Source: Corallococcus macrosporus
GTDB taxonomy: Bacteria > Myxococcota > Myxococcia > Myxococcales > Myxococcaceae
DNA: 64,000 nucleotides
Direction: 5' to 3'
Assembly: GCF_017302985.1 (NCBI RefSeq)
Contig: NZ_JAFIMU010000007.1
Coordinates: forward strand, 3,053,001-3,117,000
Shown here: positions 1-7,691 of the stretch, one piece after another
How positions within the stretch are numbered: position 1 is the stretch's first letter
Layout: each line of letters opens with the position of its first letter
Made by a program: the position numbers and the translations under genes
The notes under the pieces: model-generated
The model's input: the letters and a program-made list of their open reading frames with translations, nothing else
Database searches by the model: none
What the model was told of the DNA's origin: nothing

Positions 1-462
1 GGCTACACCACCATCGGTGGCGACCTGATGGGCGCGCTCGCGGTTATCGCCAACGTGCCCAAGACGGTGGTCATGTACCTCCTGGACTACCTCCAGGAGA
101 CCACCGGCTACGAGGGCATCCGCAAGGTGCTGGCCAAGCCCGCGGGGCCGGAGCTGGCGCATGATCAGGTGGGCGAGGAGGAGCTGATGCCCTTCCCCAT
201 CCTGGACGCGTGCTTCTACCTGCACGCGGGTGAGAAGCTCACCCCGGCGGAGATGCGCACCGCGCTCACCGCCATGTTCCCGGAGGTGGACGCGGAGCGC
301 CTGGGCGGGTACGTGGACCGCTTCGTGCGCCTGTTCCAGCAGTCCATCTACAAGTGGGTGCAGGCGCCGCTGTCCCTGCACATCGGCAACCTGGACCTGG
401 ACCGCGAGCGCGCGTTGCAATTGCCTGTCGTCACCGGTTCGGCCTGGCTGCGCGACGCGTGA
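1..462 (+). CDS. nadE: NAD+ synthase, glutamine-dependent (C-terminal part)
   Basis: The gene is cut by the left edge; 153 codons and the stop are visible, read in frame from base 1. The visible part begins with a T-I-G-G-D-L-M-G-A-L-A segment followed by N-V-P-K-T-V-V, the conserved region near the C-terminus of the ATP-dependent synthetase domain of NadE, and ends with the short tail typical of the long (about 640-residue) glutamine-hydrolysing form. By family knowledge the enzyme amidates nicotinic acid adenine dinucleotide to NAD+ in the cytoplasm, taking ammonia from glutamine through an N-terminal nitrilase-like domain that lies outside the window. The substrate-binding half cannot be checked here. 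Confidence 0.8.
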   Translation, partial: GYTTIGGDLMGALAVIANVPKTVVMYLLDYLQETTGYEGIRKVLAKPAGPELAHDQVGEEELMPFPILDACFYLHAGEKLTPAEMRTALTAMFPEVDAERLGGYVDRFVRLFQQSIYKWVQAPLSLHIGNLDLDRERALQLPVVTGSAWLRDA

Positions 463-663
463 CGAATGTCTTTCAATGTCTATCTTTGACGCTGGACGGG
501 GGGGCGTCCGGGCCCTCCGTCCCCGTGAAGTGGCTCTGAAACCACGCCTTCCCCCCTGGAGGGCGGGCAGGCGGGTCAGCTGTCTTTGACCTTCCGCGCA
601 AGGCTTGCCGGATGTCCCTCGCAAGACAACCTTCATGTCAGTCAGTCGACGATGGAGGGTTGG

Positions 664-1815
664 ATGAAAGCGAAGATTCTGGCGGGCGCCGTCGCGGCGC
701 TCATGTACGGGACGGGTGCAGGTGCGGCGGAGAAGGATTGCCCTCCAGGGCAGGCCGCGGTCCACAAGGACAAGGGGCACAAGGACATGACGGCGCAGTC
801 CTCTGCGGGACAGGTCCAGGAGGAGGACCTTCTCATCGAGGAAGAGGCGCCGGTGGATGAATCGCTTCAGGGGACGGGTGGCAGTGGTTCCTCCGGGTCG
901 TCGATGGATGACTCCTCGAAGAGCAGCCAGAGCCTGGGCACCAGCGACCAGGGCCTGAGCAGCCCCAGCGCGAGTGGCACCGGTGGCAGCGGCGCGGTCT
1001 ACCTGAACATGCCGCTGCGCTGCGAGCCGGTGGGCCAGCCGGGAGTGGGTGGCAGTGGCTCCAGCGGCATCACGCCGCAGAGCCAGGAGCTGACGCCGCC
1101 TCCCGCGGCCGAGCCTCCCGCGCCTCCGCCTCCTCCGTCCGGCTCCAGCGGCGGCATGAGCCAGAGCAGCTCGCTGTCGGGCCAGGAGGCCACGGGCGGC
1201 AGCGGCATGACCACGCCTCCTCCGAGCTACGCGCCCACGGCGTCAGCCAATGAGGAGATCCAGCCGCTGGAGGTGGAGAAGAAGGACAAGAACGACAAGA
1301 AGGGCCTGACGCTCCTCATCGGTGGCGGTGTGGAAGGCTACACCGGCGCCCTGGCTCCGCAGATTGCCCCCGGTCCCTCCGCGGCCGTGACGGCGTCGCT
1401 CAAGCCGACGTCCGTGCTGGGTGTCGAGGTCGGTTACTCCGGCGCCTTGAACAACATCAAGGACGCGGGCATCGCGGGTGCGGACGGTCCGGACCTGGTG
1501 CGCAACGGTGGCCAGGCGGCCCTGACGCTCGCCGTCTCGCCGTCGGCGGTGCAGCCCTACCTCCTGGGCGGCATCGGCGTGAGCAACTACCACTTCCGCG
1601 GCGGTGAGTCGCTCGGCTACAGCGACGACACCGTGGGCAACATCCCGGCGGGCGTGGGCGTGCGCGGCCACTTCGGCCACTTCACCGCCGACCTGCGCGG
1701 CTACTACAACTTCCTGTTCGACAAGCAGTTCGCTCCGGACATCGATCCGGGCGGCAGCGACCCGTCGGGCGGCGGCAGCTACACCACCACGCTGAACGTG
1801 GGTGGCACGTTCTGA
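664..1815 (+). CDS. Secreted outer-membrane beta-barrel protein with Ser/Gly-rich stalk
   Basis: The product is 383 aa. I chose ATG 664 because GGAGGG lies 4 bases upstream and it opens a good signal peptide (MKAKILAGAVAALMYG..., cut near residue 21). Residues of roughly 60-190 are low complexity, with repeated G-T-G-G-S-G-S-S-G blocks and a Pro-rich stretch. After a charged KKDKNDKKG linker, the last 180 residues alternate polar and apolar residues in strand-sized blocks and end in a phenylalanine (NVGGTF), as in small OmpA/OmpW-like barrels of the outer membrane. No enzymatic motif is seen. The flexible stalk may reach into the periplasm or sit at the surface; which one cannot be decided from sequence. 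It stands alone, about 200 bases after nadE. Confidence 0.65.
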   Translation: MKAKILAGAVAALMYGTGAGAAEKDCPPGQAAVHKDKGHKDMTAQSSAGQVQEEDLLIEEEAPVDESLQGTGGSGSSGSSMDDSSKSSQSLGTSDQGLSSPSASGTGGSGAVYLNMPLRCEPVGQPGVGGSGSSGITPQSQELTPPPAAEPPAPPPPPSGSSGGMSQSSSLSGQEATGGSGMTTPPPSYAPTASANEEIQPLEVEKKDKNDKKGLTLLIGGGVEGYTGALAPQIAPGPSAAVTASLKPTSVLGVEVGYSGALNNIKDAGIAGADGPDLVRNGGQAALTLAVSPSAVQPYLLGGIGVSNYHFRGGESLGYSDDTVGNIPAGVGVRGHFGHFTADLRGYYNFLFDKQFAPDIDPGGSDPSGGGSYTTTLNVGGTF

Positions 1816-1996
1816 CCGGAGTTTCAGTCACGGCCTCCATGGCAGGAGCTGGCGGCGGGGTTTCCGGATCATCCGGAGCCTCGCCGTCACTTTTTTTATT
1901 CCCACGCCAGGGCCGGGCATTCAGGGAGGCGGGAGGCTGCGCCCGGCGTTAGAGTGCGCATTTTTCCAGGGCGGATTCCCGCCAAGGAGCCTTGGC

Positions 1997-2320
1997 ATGA
2001 GCTTGAAGACGGAAGACGTGAAGGTCGGAACCGGGACGGAAGCGGTCGCGGGCAAGCGGGTGACGGTGCACTACGTGGGCACGCTCACCGACGGCAAGAA
2101 GTTCGACAGCAGCCGTGACCGTGGGCAGGGCTTCACCTTCGCGCTGGGCGCGGGCCAGGTCATCCAGGGCTGGGACCAGGGCGTCGCGGGCATGAAGGTC
2201 GGCGGTATCCGCAAGCTCACCATCCCGCCGGAGCTGGGCTACGGCTCGCGCGGCGCGGCCGGTGTGATTCCCCCCAACGCCACCCTCCTTTTCGAGGTGG
2301 AGCTGTTGGACGTTCGTTAG
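1997..2320 (+). CDS. FKBP-type peptidyl-prolyl cis-trans isomerase
   Basis: This is a minimal single-domain FKBP of 107 aa that catalyses cis-trans isomerisation of Xaa-Pro bonds during folding. The active-site landmarks are all present: HYVGTL, KFDSS, the G-W-D-Q-G tryptophan, the LGYGSRG loop and the closing LLFEVELL strand. I chose ATG 1997, preceded by AAGGAG at 1983-1988, over an upstream in-frame start at 1802 because the FKBP fold begins directly after it and the extra 65 residues have no recognisable content. There is no signal peptide, so it should be cytoplasmic. The stop codon is 9 bases from the thioredoxin gene, and together they form a folding/redox pair likely transcribed as one unit. 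Confidence 0.93.
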   Translation: MSLKTEDVKVGTGTEAVAGKRVTVHYVGTLTDGKKFDSSRDRGQGFTFALGAGQVIQGWDQGVAGMKVGGIRKLTIPPELGYGSRGAAGVIPPNATLLFEVELLDVR

Positions 2321-2329
2321 GAGGTCATC

Positions 2330-2713
2330 ATGGCGACGCTCGAAATCACGAAGGACAACTTCAAGGAGACGGTGGGCAAGGGCGGCATCGTCGTCCTGGA
2401 CTGGTGGGCGACCTGGTGCGGGCCCTGCAAGGCGTTCGAGCCCGTGTACAAGGCCTCATCGGAGACCCATCAGGACATCGTCTTCGGGAAGATCGACGTC
2501 GACGCGCAGCCGGAGCTGGCGGGGGCCTTCGAGGTCCGCGCCATGCCCACGCTGATGGTGTTCCGTGACGGCATCCTGCTGTTCGACCAGCCGGGCGCGC
2601 TGCCCAAGGCGGCGCTGGAGGACCTCATCCGGCAGGTCCGCGCGCTGAACATGGACGACGTGCGGCGCGAGGTCGAAGCGCAGCGCGCCTCCAAGGAAGC
2701 GCCCAAGGCCTGA
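2330..2713 (+). CDS. Thioredoxin
   Basis: A thioredoxin-fold protein of 127 aa with the redox motif W29-C30-G31-P32-C33 and the cis-proline loop (R-A-M-P-T). It reduces protein disulphides with electrons from thioredoxin reductase, which is not in the window. There is no signal peptide, so it is cytoplasmic. The ribosome-binding site AGGAGG overlaps the stop codon of the FKBP gene, which points to an operon and possibly coupled translation. Compared with classical thioredoxin (about 105 aa) it has a Lys/Glu-rich C-terminal extension of about 20 residues (EVEAQRASKEAPKA) of unknown meaning. Confidence 0.92.
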   Translation: MATLEITKDNFKETVGKGGIVVLDWWATWCGPCKAFEPVYKASSETHQDIVFGKIDVDAQPELAGAFEVRAMPTLMVFRDGILLFDQPGALPKAALEDLIRQVRALNMDDVRREVEAQRASKEAPKA

Positions 2714-2726
2714 CGCCTCGGGCCGG

Positions 2727-2750
2727 GGCCTTCCTCCGCGGGGGAAGGCC
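2727..2750. terminator. Bidirectional hairpin between convergent genes
   Basis: A perfect 8-bp stem (GGCCTTCC at 2727-2734, GGAAGGCC at 2743-2750) encloses an 8-base loop between the thioredoxin stop and the stop of the convergent lipoprotein gene. It lacks a long U tract but is well placed to end both transcripts. Confidence 0.6.
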
Positions 2751-3637
2751 TACGGCGCGGCGACGGTGCAGACGCCGCCGCCGTTGAGGTGCGCCTGATC
2801 CACGATGCTCTGGGTGACGAACTCCTGGAGCGTGCGCAGGGCGTAGGCGCCGGGCTGGTAGACGACCGGGTGGCCCTGGGCGTCGCGCAGCTCGCCGCCG
2901 TCCAGGCCGCGCAGGTCGAGCAGCTGCTGGGTGGCCAGCCCCTCCGGCGTGATGGCGTGGCTTGCGTCCGCGGTGGCGGCGATGGCCTCGAAGCGCAGCT
3001 GCACGCCGCGGTGGGTGCCCAGCCGGTCGTAGAACATGTGCTCGGCGTGGATGGTGACCTCGGCCTCCGCCACGGAGTTCTCCGGCACGACGAGGCCCTG
3101 GGTTCCGTCCACGCCGTTGATGCAGTCCACCATCCGCGCGTTGACGGGGAAGCCCATGCGGAAGGTGTAGAGGCCCAGGGCGGGGTCCCGGTTCTGCGCG
3201 CGGCCCTCCACGAAGTAGCTGAAGCCGCGCTCGCGCATCATCGCCAGGTCGTCGGCGGACACGGACGCGCCGGCCACGGTGCGCGCCTCCGGCGGGCTCA
3301 CCCGGAAGGCCACCCCGTAGCGCCCCGCCTCCAGGCCCGTGAGGCCGGTGAGGGGCACGTCCCCCTTCTGCACGTCCACCAGCAGGTGCTCCGTCGTGGC
3401 GTGCACGTCGCCGGCCGCGGAGGTGAGGGTGAAGTCGCCCAGGGACACCAGGTACTTCGTGAACTGCACGGACCAGCCGTCCTGGAAGAGGTGATCCGCG
3501 TAGCCGCGCTGCGTCCCGTCCCCGCCGCTCAACGTCACCCGCACGTCGCCGCGCGCCGTGGCGTCGCCGCAGCCGGAGGCCCCCAGGCCCAGCGCGCCCA
3601 CGAGCAGGCCCCACGTCCACTTGCTTCGTCGGTTCAT
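2750..3637 (-). CDS. Lipoprotein paired with TonB-dependent receptor
   Basis: The product is 295 aa with a type II signal peptide and lipobox ending at C23 (GASGC), so it should be lipid-anchored. The family is not recognised with certainty. The segment G-W-S-V-Q-F-T-K-Y-L-V-S-L-G aligns with G-W-R-V-A-L-T-T-A-R-L-V-L-G in the lipoprotein at 6202-7014, so the two flank the receptor and are probably homologous. Parts (the LLVDV...AGRYGV pattern) remind me of MbnP-type copper-associated lipoproteins, but this is only a resemblance. An I-H-A-E-H segment could bind metal. It is divergent from the receptor gene, and the shared 111-base intergenic region holds a palindromic operator candidate at 3654-3668, only 17 bases from its start codon. 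Confidence 0.6.
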   Translation of the reverse strand: MNRRSKWTWGLLVGALGLGASGCGDATARGDVRVTLSGGDGTQRGYADHLFQDGWSVQFTKYLVSLGDFTLTSAAGDVHATTEHLLVDVQKGDVPLTGLTGLEAGRYGVAFRVSPPEARTVAGASVSADDLAMMRERGFSYFVEGRAQNRDPALGLYTFRMGFPVNARMVDCINGVDGTQGLVVPENSVAEAEVTIHAEHMFYDRLGTHRGVQLRFEAIAATADASHAITPEGLATQQLLDLRGLDGGELRDAQGHPVVYQPGAYALRTLQEFVTQSIVDQAHLNGGGVCTVAAP

Positions 3638-3653
3638 GCATCTGGTTGGTATT

Positions 3654-3668
3654 TGTAACTATGTTGCA
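3654..3668. promoter_or_regulatory. 15-bp palindromic operator candidate, copy A
   Basis: TGTAAC-TAT-GTTGCA is a 6-3-6 (or 7-1-7) inverted repeat between the divergent lipoprotein (2750-3637) and receptor (3749-6205) genes. The same pattern recurs at 9597, 10312 and 11809. A weaker related sequence, TGCATC-TGG-TTGGTA, starts 17 bases to the left at 3637. The 15-bp 7-1-7 geometry is that of Fur-family operators; the identity of the regulator is an inference. Confidence 0.6.
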
Positions 3669-3748
3669 AGTCAAGTCTGGGTTGCGATATCCACGGGTCG
3701 CCGCTGAGAGGTCCGCCTGCGTCAGGTGGACCCCGCCGGCCGAGGTCG

Positions 3749-6205
3749 TTGCCCGTGTTCATCCCGACGCTGGTGCTCTGGCTGTTGAGCGCGTCGCCCG
3801 AAGTGCCCGTGACGCCGCCCGTGCCCGTGGAGGCGCCGCCGCCCGTGATGCCGGCGGACGCGCCGCCGTTGACGGAGGCCGTGCGGGTGCTGCTGCGGCT
3901 GACCATCGATGCCCAGGGAGAGGTCTCCCAGGTGGAGGTGATGGTGCCCGGGGGCGAGGCCTTCAACCGGGCCGCGATGGCGGCGGCCCTGAGGTGGCGC
4001 TTCGAACCCGCGCGCCGGGGCGAGGAGCCGCTGGAGGTGCGCGTGGACGTGCCGGTGACGTTCGAGCCGGTGGCCGCTCCGCCTGCTCCGGAGCCGGTGC
4101 CACCTCCGAAGCCGGAGCCGCCGGTGTTCTCCACCACGGTGCGCGGGCAGTCCGTCGCGCCGCCTCCCGTGGCCGTGGGGGACTTCCACATCACGGTGGG
4201 GCAGCTCGCGGACGTGCCTCGCAACTCGGCGACGGACCTGATGCTGCTGGCTCCGGGCGTGATGCTCGCCAACCACGGCGGGGAAGGGCACGCGGAGACC
4301 GTCTACCTGCGCGGCTTCGACGCGGGAGAGGGCAAGGACGTGGAGATGCGCCTGGACGGGGTGCCCCTCAACGAGGTTTCCAATGCCCACGGCCACGGCT
4401 ACGCGGACACGTACTTCATCATCCCGGAGCTGGTGCGGTCCCTGCGCGTGACGGAGGGACCCTACGACCCATCCCAGGGCGACTTCGGCGTCGCGGGCAC
4501 CGTGGAGTACCAGTTGGGGCTGGAGCAGCGGGGCATCACCGCGTCCGCCAGCTACGGCAGCTTCGCGTCGCGCCGGCTGTCCCTGGTGTGGGGCCCGCCC
4601 GAGTCCACCGCCGCCACCTTCGTGGGCGTGCTGCTGCGCCAGGGGCACGGCTTCGGCCCCAACCGCTCCTATGCGAACGCGGGCCTCATGGCCCAGACGG
4701 AGCTGAACCTGGGGCCACAGACGAAGCTGCGCGTGTTCGGCGCCAGCTACGCCGCGCGCTACGGCTCCGCGGGCGTGGTGCGGGAGACGGACGTCGTGGA
4801 CGCGCGGCTGCCATGCGACGCGGACGCGGACTCGCAGTTCTTCTGTCTCTACGACCCGAACCAGGGCGGCGCGAGCCAGCGCCACATCGCCTCCGTGGAG
4901 CTGACGTCCCGCCTGGAGCGCGGAGGCCGCTTCGTGCAGCAGGCCTTCGCCATCGCCCGGCAGATGCGCAGCCGTGAGAACTTCACCGGCTTCCTCCAGG
5001 ACACGCCCCCCATCGGCGAATCCCAGCGCGGCGACAACACGGAGCAGTCCTACCAGGGCACCACGGTGGGCCTGCGAGGCCGCTACACGCCGGGCCTCAC
5101 CTGGGCGGGGCAGCCCCAGCCGCTGGAGCTGGGCTACGTGGCCCGCTACGACAACGTGCACACCCGCGCGCGGCGCCTGCGCGACAACGGCGGCGCGCCC
5201 TACGCCACCGTCTTCGACAACCAGGTGCGCGTGACGAACCTGGGCGCGTATCTGTCCCTGCGCGGCGCGCCGCTGGAATGGCTCACGCTGCGGGGCGGCG
5301 TGCGCGTGGACACGTTCCTCTTCGGCGTGGAGGACCTGAACCGGCCCGCCGAGGATCGGCAGGGGACCCGCATCCCAGAGGAGTCCGTGGAGGCCTATGG
5401 CTTCTTCGCCAGTCCCCGCGCCAGCGCGGAGGTGCGCCTGACGCCGCGCCTCACGTGGCTGACCAGCGCGGGCCTGGGAGCGCGCTCCAGCGACGCGGCG
5501 GGCCTGTCCAACGCGGAGTTCGCGCCGTACGCGCGCGTGACGTCCGGAGAGACGGGCCTGGGCTGGCGGTGGGCGGACGGCCCGTCCTCGCTGGAGCTGC
5601 GCGGCGCCCTGTTCGCCACGCGCGTGTCGCAGGACCTGGTGTTCAGCGAGACGACGGGACGCAACCAGCCCATCGGCCCGTCGCAGCGGCTGGGCGCGTT
5701 CGGCAGCGCGCGCTTCCAGTGGGAGCAGCACCTGGACGTGCAGGCGAGCCTCGCGTGGGCCCGCGCGACGCAGCCGTTGCCCGGGGCCTCCGCGTGGCAA
5801 CTGTGGGACGGCACGGTGCTGCCGTACATCCCGCAGGTGCTGGGCCGCGTGGACGCGTCGTGGCGGGGCACCGCCACCGTGGCCCATCAGCCGGTGGGGT
5901 GGAGCGTGGCGCTGGGGCACAGCGCCATCGGGCCCAAGCCCCTGCCGTTGGATCGCTACAGCGAGTCCATCTTCCTCTTCGACGTGGCGGCCCGGGCGCG
6001 CTGGCGCGCCGTGGAGCTGGGCCTGTCGGTGGAGAACCTGCTGGACGCGCGCTGGCGCGAGTCCGAGTTCAACTACGTCTCCAACTTCCGCGGCCCCGAC
6101 GCGCCCGCGTCCCTGCTGGCCACGCGCCACTTCTCCGCCGGTGCGCCTCGCACCGTGCGCGGCACCCTCACCGTGTACCTGGACCTCCAGGAGGACCGGC
6201 CATGA
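3749..6205 (+). CDS. TonB-dependent outer-membrane receptor with N-terminal TonB-like domain
   Basis: The product is 818 aa. The start is TTG 3749 (GTG 3755 is the alternative), preceded by a weak GAGG and followed by a hydrophobic signal segment (FIPTLVLWLLS). Residues of about 40-107 match the TonB C-terminal fold (LLRLTIDAQGEVSQVEV ... AALRWRFEPARR), then comes a Pro-rich linker, a plug of about 125-260, and a beta-barrel to the end. The plug carries LDGVPLNEV and the conserved F-I-I-P-E. Residues around the plug apex (NHGGEGH, NAHGHGYAD) are His-rich. Such receptors import scarce ligands such as chelated metals using proton motive force. The stop overlaps the next start (ATGA at 6202-6205), so the following Tat lipoprotein is translationally coupled. 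The ligand is unknown; metal is inferred from His content and context. Confidence 0.85.
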   Translation: MPVFIPTLVLWLLSASPEVPVTPPVPVEAPPPVMPADAPPLTEAVRVLLRLTIDAQGEVSQVEVMVPGGEAFNRAAMAAALRWRFEPARRGEEPLEVRVDVPVTFEPVAAPPAPEPVPPPKPEPPVFSTTVRGQSVAPPPVAVGDFHITVGQLADVPRNSATDLMLLAPGVMLANHGGEGHAETVYLRGFDAGEGKDVEMRLDGVPLNEVSNAHGHGYADTYFIIPELVRSLRVTEGPYDPSQGDFGVAGTVEYQLGLEQRGITASASYGSFASRRLSLVWGPPESTAATFVGVLLRQGHGFGPNRSYANAGLMAQTELNLGPQTKLRVFGASYAARYGSAGVVRETDVVDARLPCDADADSQFFCLYDPNQGGASQRHIASVELTSRLERGGRFVQQAFAIARQMRSRENFTGFLQDTPPIGESQRGDNTEQSYQGTTVGLRGRYTPGLTWAGQPQPLELGYVARYDNVHTRARRLRDNGGAPYATVFDNQVRVTNLGAYLSLRGAPLEWLTLRGGVRVDTFLFGVEDLNRPAEDRQGTRIPEESVEAYGFFASPRASAEVRLTPRLTWLTSAGLGARSSDAAGLSNAEFAPYARVTSGETGLGWRWADGPSSLELRGALFATRVSQDLVFSETTGRNQPIGPSQRLGAFGSARFQWEQHLDVQASLAWARATQPLPGASAWQLWDGTVLPYIPQVLGRVDASWRGTATVAHQPVGWSVALGHSAIGPKPLPLDRYSESIFLFDVAARARWRAVELGLSVENLLDARWRESEFNYVSNFRGPDAPASLLATRHFSAGAPRTVRGTLTVYLDLQEDRP

Positions 6206-7014
6206 TGCGTCCCACCCGTCGAGCCTTCACGTGGATGCTGGGAGGCGCGCTCGCGGCGGGCTGCGGCCTGTCCGGCACCGGAGGCCGCAGCATCACCTTC
6301 CGCATGGGCCTGCGCACGGGGTTCGCGCCCGGTGAGTCCACCGCGGGCACCTTCACCACCGACACCGGCTGGCGCGTGGCGCTCACCACCGCGCGCCTGG
6401 TGCTGGGGCCCATCTACCTCTTCGAGAAGGCCTCGCCCCTCCAGCCCCAGGCCCTGCTGCGCCGCCTGGGGGACGCGCTGCTGCCCACCGCGCACGCGCA
6501 CGAAGGGGACTTCTTCTCCGGAGGCCGCGTGCTGGGCGAGTGGGACCGCGAGGTCGTCTTCGACTTGCTCGCGGACGCGGGACAGGCGCGCGTGCTGGGG
6601 CGCTCGCCGGGCATCGCGGGCGTGGCGCGGTCGCTGTCGCTGCTGCTCCAGCCCCCTTCGAGCGCGCTGGGCGCGGAGGCGGACGTGATGGAGGGGCGCT
6701 CGCTCTTCCTGGAGGGCGTCGCGGCCCAGGGAGAGGCGCGCGTGCCCTTCCGCGTCGCGATGGACTTCCCGCCTCCCGTGGAGCTTCAGCGCGTGGACTT
6801 CGTGCCCATCGACGTGGACCTGGACGACGAGGGGCTCTTCGTCCTGGAGCCACAGCCGCACCGCTGGTTCACCGGCGCGCGGTTCGACCGGCTGACCCTG
6901 ACTCCGAACGGCGCGCCCGTGGACGTGGGCGCGGACACGCAGGTCCACCGGGCGCTGAGCGTCAACGTGCGCCGCTTCGACGCGTTCACGGGCGCGTGGG
7001 AGCCCGCGGCGTGA
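6202..7014 (+). CDS. Tat-type lipoprotein coupled to the TonB receptor
   Basis: The product is 270 aa. Start ATG 6202 overlaps the receptor stop (ATGA), so the pair is translated together; a second ATG follows at 6205. The leader has a twin-arginine pattern (T-R-R-A-F-T-W-M-L) and a lipobox ending at C21 (LAAGC), suggesting export of a folded protein and lipid anchoring. The segment G-W-R-V-A-L-T-T-A-R-L-V-L-G resembles one in the lipoprotein at 2750-3637. A H-A-H-E-G-D motif near residue 95 is a plausible metal ligand set. No known enzyme domain was recognised. Tat export would fit a protein that acquires a cofactor or metal before crossing the membrane, but that is inference. Confidence 0.6.
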   Translation: MMRPTRRAFTWMLGGALAAGCGLSGTGGRSITFRMGLRTGFAPGESTAGTFTTDTGWRVALTTARLVLGPIYLFEKASPLQPQALLRRLGDALLPTAHAHEGDFFSGGRVLGEWDREVVFDLLADAGQARVLGRSPGIAGVARSLSLLLQPPSSALGAEADVMEGRSLFLEGVAAQGEARVPFRVAMDFPPPVELQRVDFVPIDVDLDDEGLFVLEPQPHRWFTGARFDRLTLTPNGAPVDVGADTQVHRALSVNVRRFDAFTGAWEPAA

Positions 7015-7023
7015 CGGGGGGCT

Positions 7024-7560
7024 TCACTCCTGCGTCCAGAACGGCGACAACTGGAGGTCCACGCGCTCGAAGGGCTCGACGCGCACCTGCTCCTCGCCGA
7101 CGAGGGTGTTCACCAGCATCCAGCGCTCGTGGTCCTGGCGGAACACCTCCACCACGCGGTGCACGGGGTTGATGACCCAGGCGTTGCGGATGCCCGCGCG
7201 GGCGTAGCGCGGCAGCTTCGCGGCCAGGTCCAGCCTCGCGCTAGCGGGGCTCAGCACCTCGCAGATCCAATCCGGCACGCGGTCGATGAACGCGCCGTCG
7301 GGCAGCGTGGGCGGCCGTCCCCCCAGCCAGCCCGCGAGGTCCGGCACGAGCACGTCCTGGCCCAGCAGCAGCCGGGGCTCGGAGGTCCACCACCAGCCCT
7401 CGGGCGCGCGGCCCAGCAGCGGCGTCAGGCCCTGCTTGCGCGCGATGGGAGGCGAGGAGACGTAGAGGACGCCATCGAGCGCCTCGCCCACCAGGTAGTG
7501 GGGCAATGTCTGCACTTCCTCGTAGGGGGCGAGCATCTTGCGGGCGGCGGCGTGGCGCAT
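7024..7560 (-). CDS. Uma2-family putative nuclease (DUF820)
   Basis: The product is 178 aa. It matches the Uma2/DUF820 fold, a PD-(D/E)XK-like family: an N-terminal E-A-L-D-G-V-L segment, Q-D-V-L-V-P-D-L in the middle, P-D-W-I-C-E-V-L-S-P, then K-x-x-x-Y-A-R-A-G-I and a W-V-I-N-P strand. The D and E-V-x-x-P-x positions correspond to the presumed catalytic acid residues. I chose ATG 7560, since GGAGG lies 8 bases upstream; the longer frame back to 7644 has no ribosome-binding site. Uma2 genes are abundant in cyanobacteria and myxobacteria and their role is unclear. It is convergent with the receptor operon and probably not functionally tied to it. Confidence 0.75.
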   Translation of the reverse strand: MRHAAARKMLAPYEEVQTLPHYLVGEALDGVLYVSSPPIARKQGLTPLLGRAPEGWWWTSEPRLLLGQDVLVPDLAGWLGGRPPTLPDGAFIDRVPDWICEVLSPASARLDLAAKLPRYARAGIRNAWVINPVHRVVEVFRQDHERWMLVNTLVGEEQVRVEPFERVDLQLSPFWTQE

Positions 7561-7691
7561 GCGGTGGGCCTCCAGGTCCGAGCGAGAGACCGTCACCGTA
7601 GCGGGCAGCCTCCCGCGCGGCATTGGACCGCCAGGGCGGCCCACCTTGTCCTGGTGGACGCACGCCCTTCCCGCGAGTCGTGTGGGGCTTG

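Noticed and set aside
3722-6130. Open frame of 802 codons on the minus strand opposite the TonB receptor
   Set aside because: It is rich in Arg, Ala, His and Gln, has no family features and mirrors the third-position GC of the real receptor gene on the plus strand, which has signal peptide, plug and barrel.
7024-7560. Uma2-type gene as a transposase or mobile-element component
   Set aside because: No terminal repeats, target duplications or integrase nearby; Uma2 genes are common stand-alone genes in this kind of genome.
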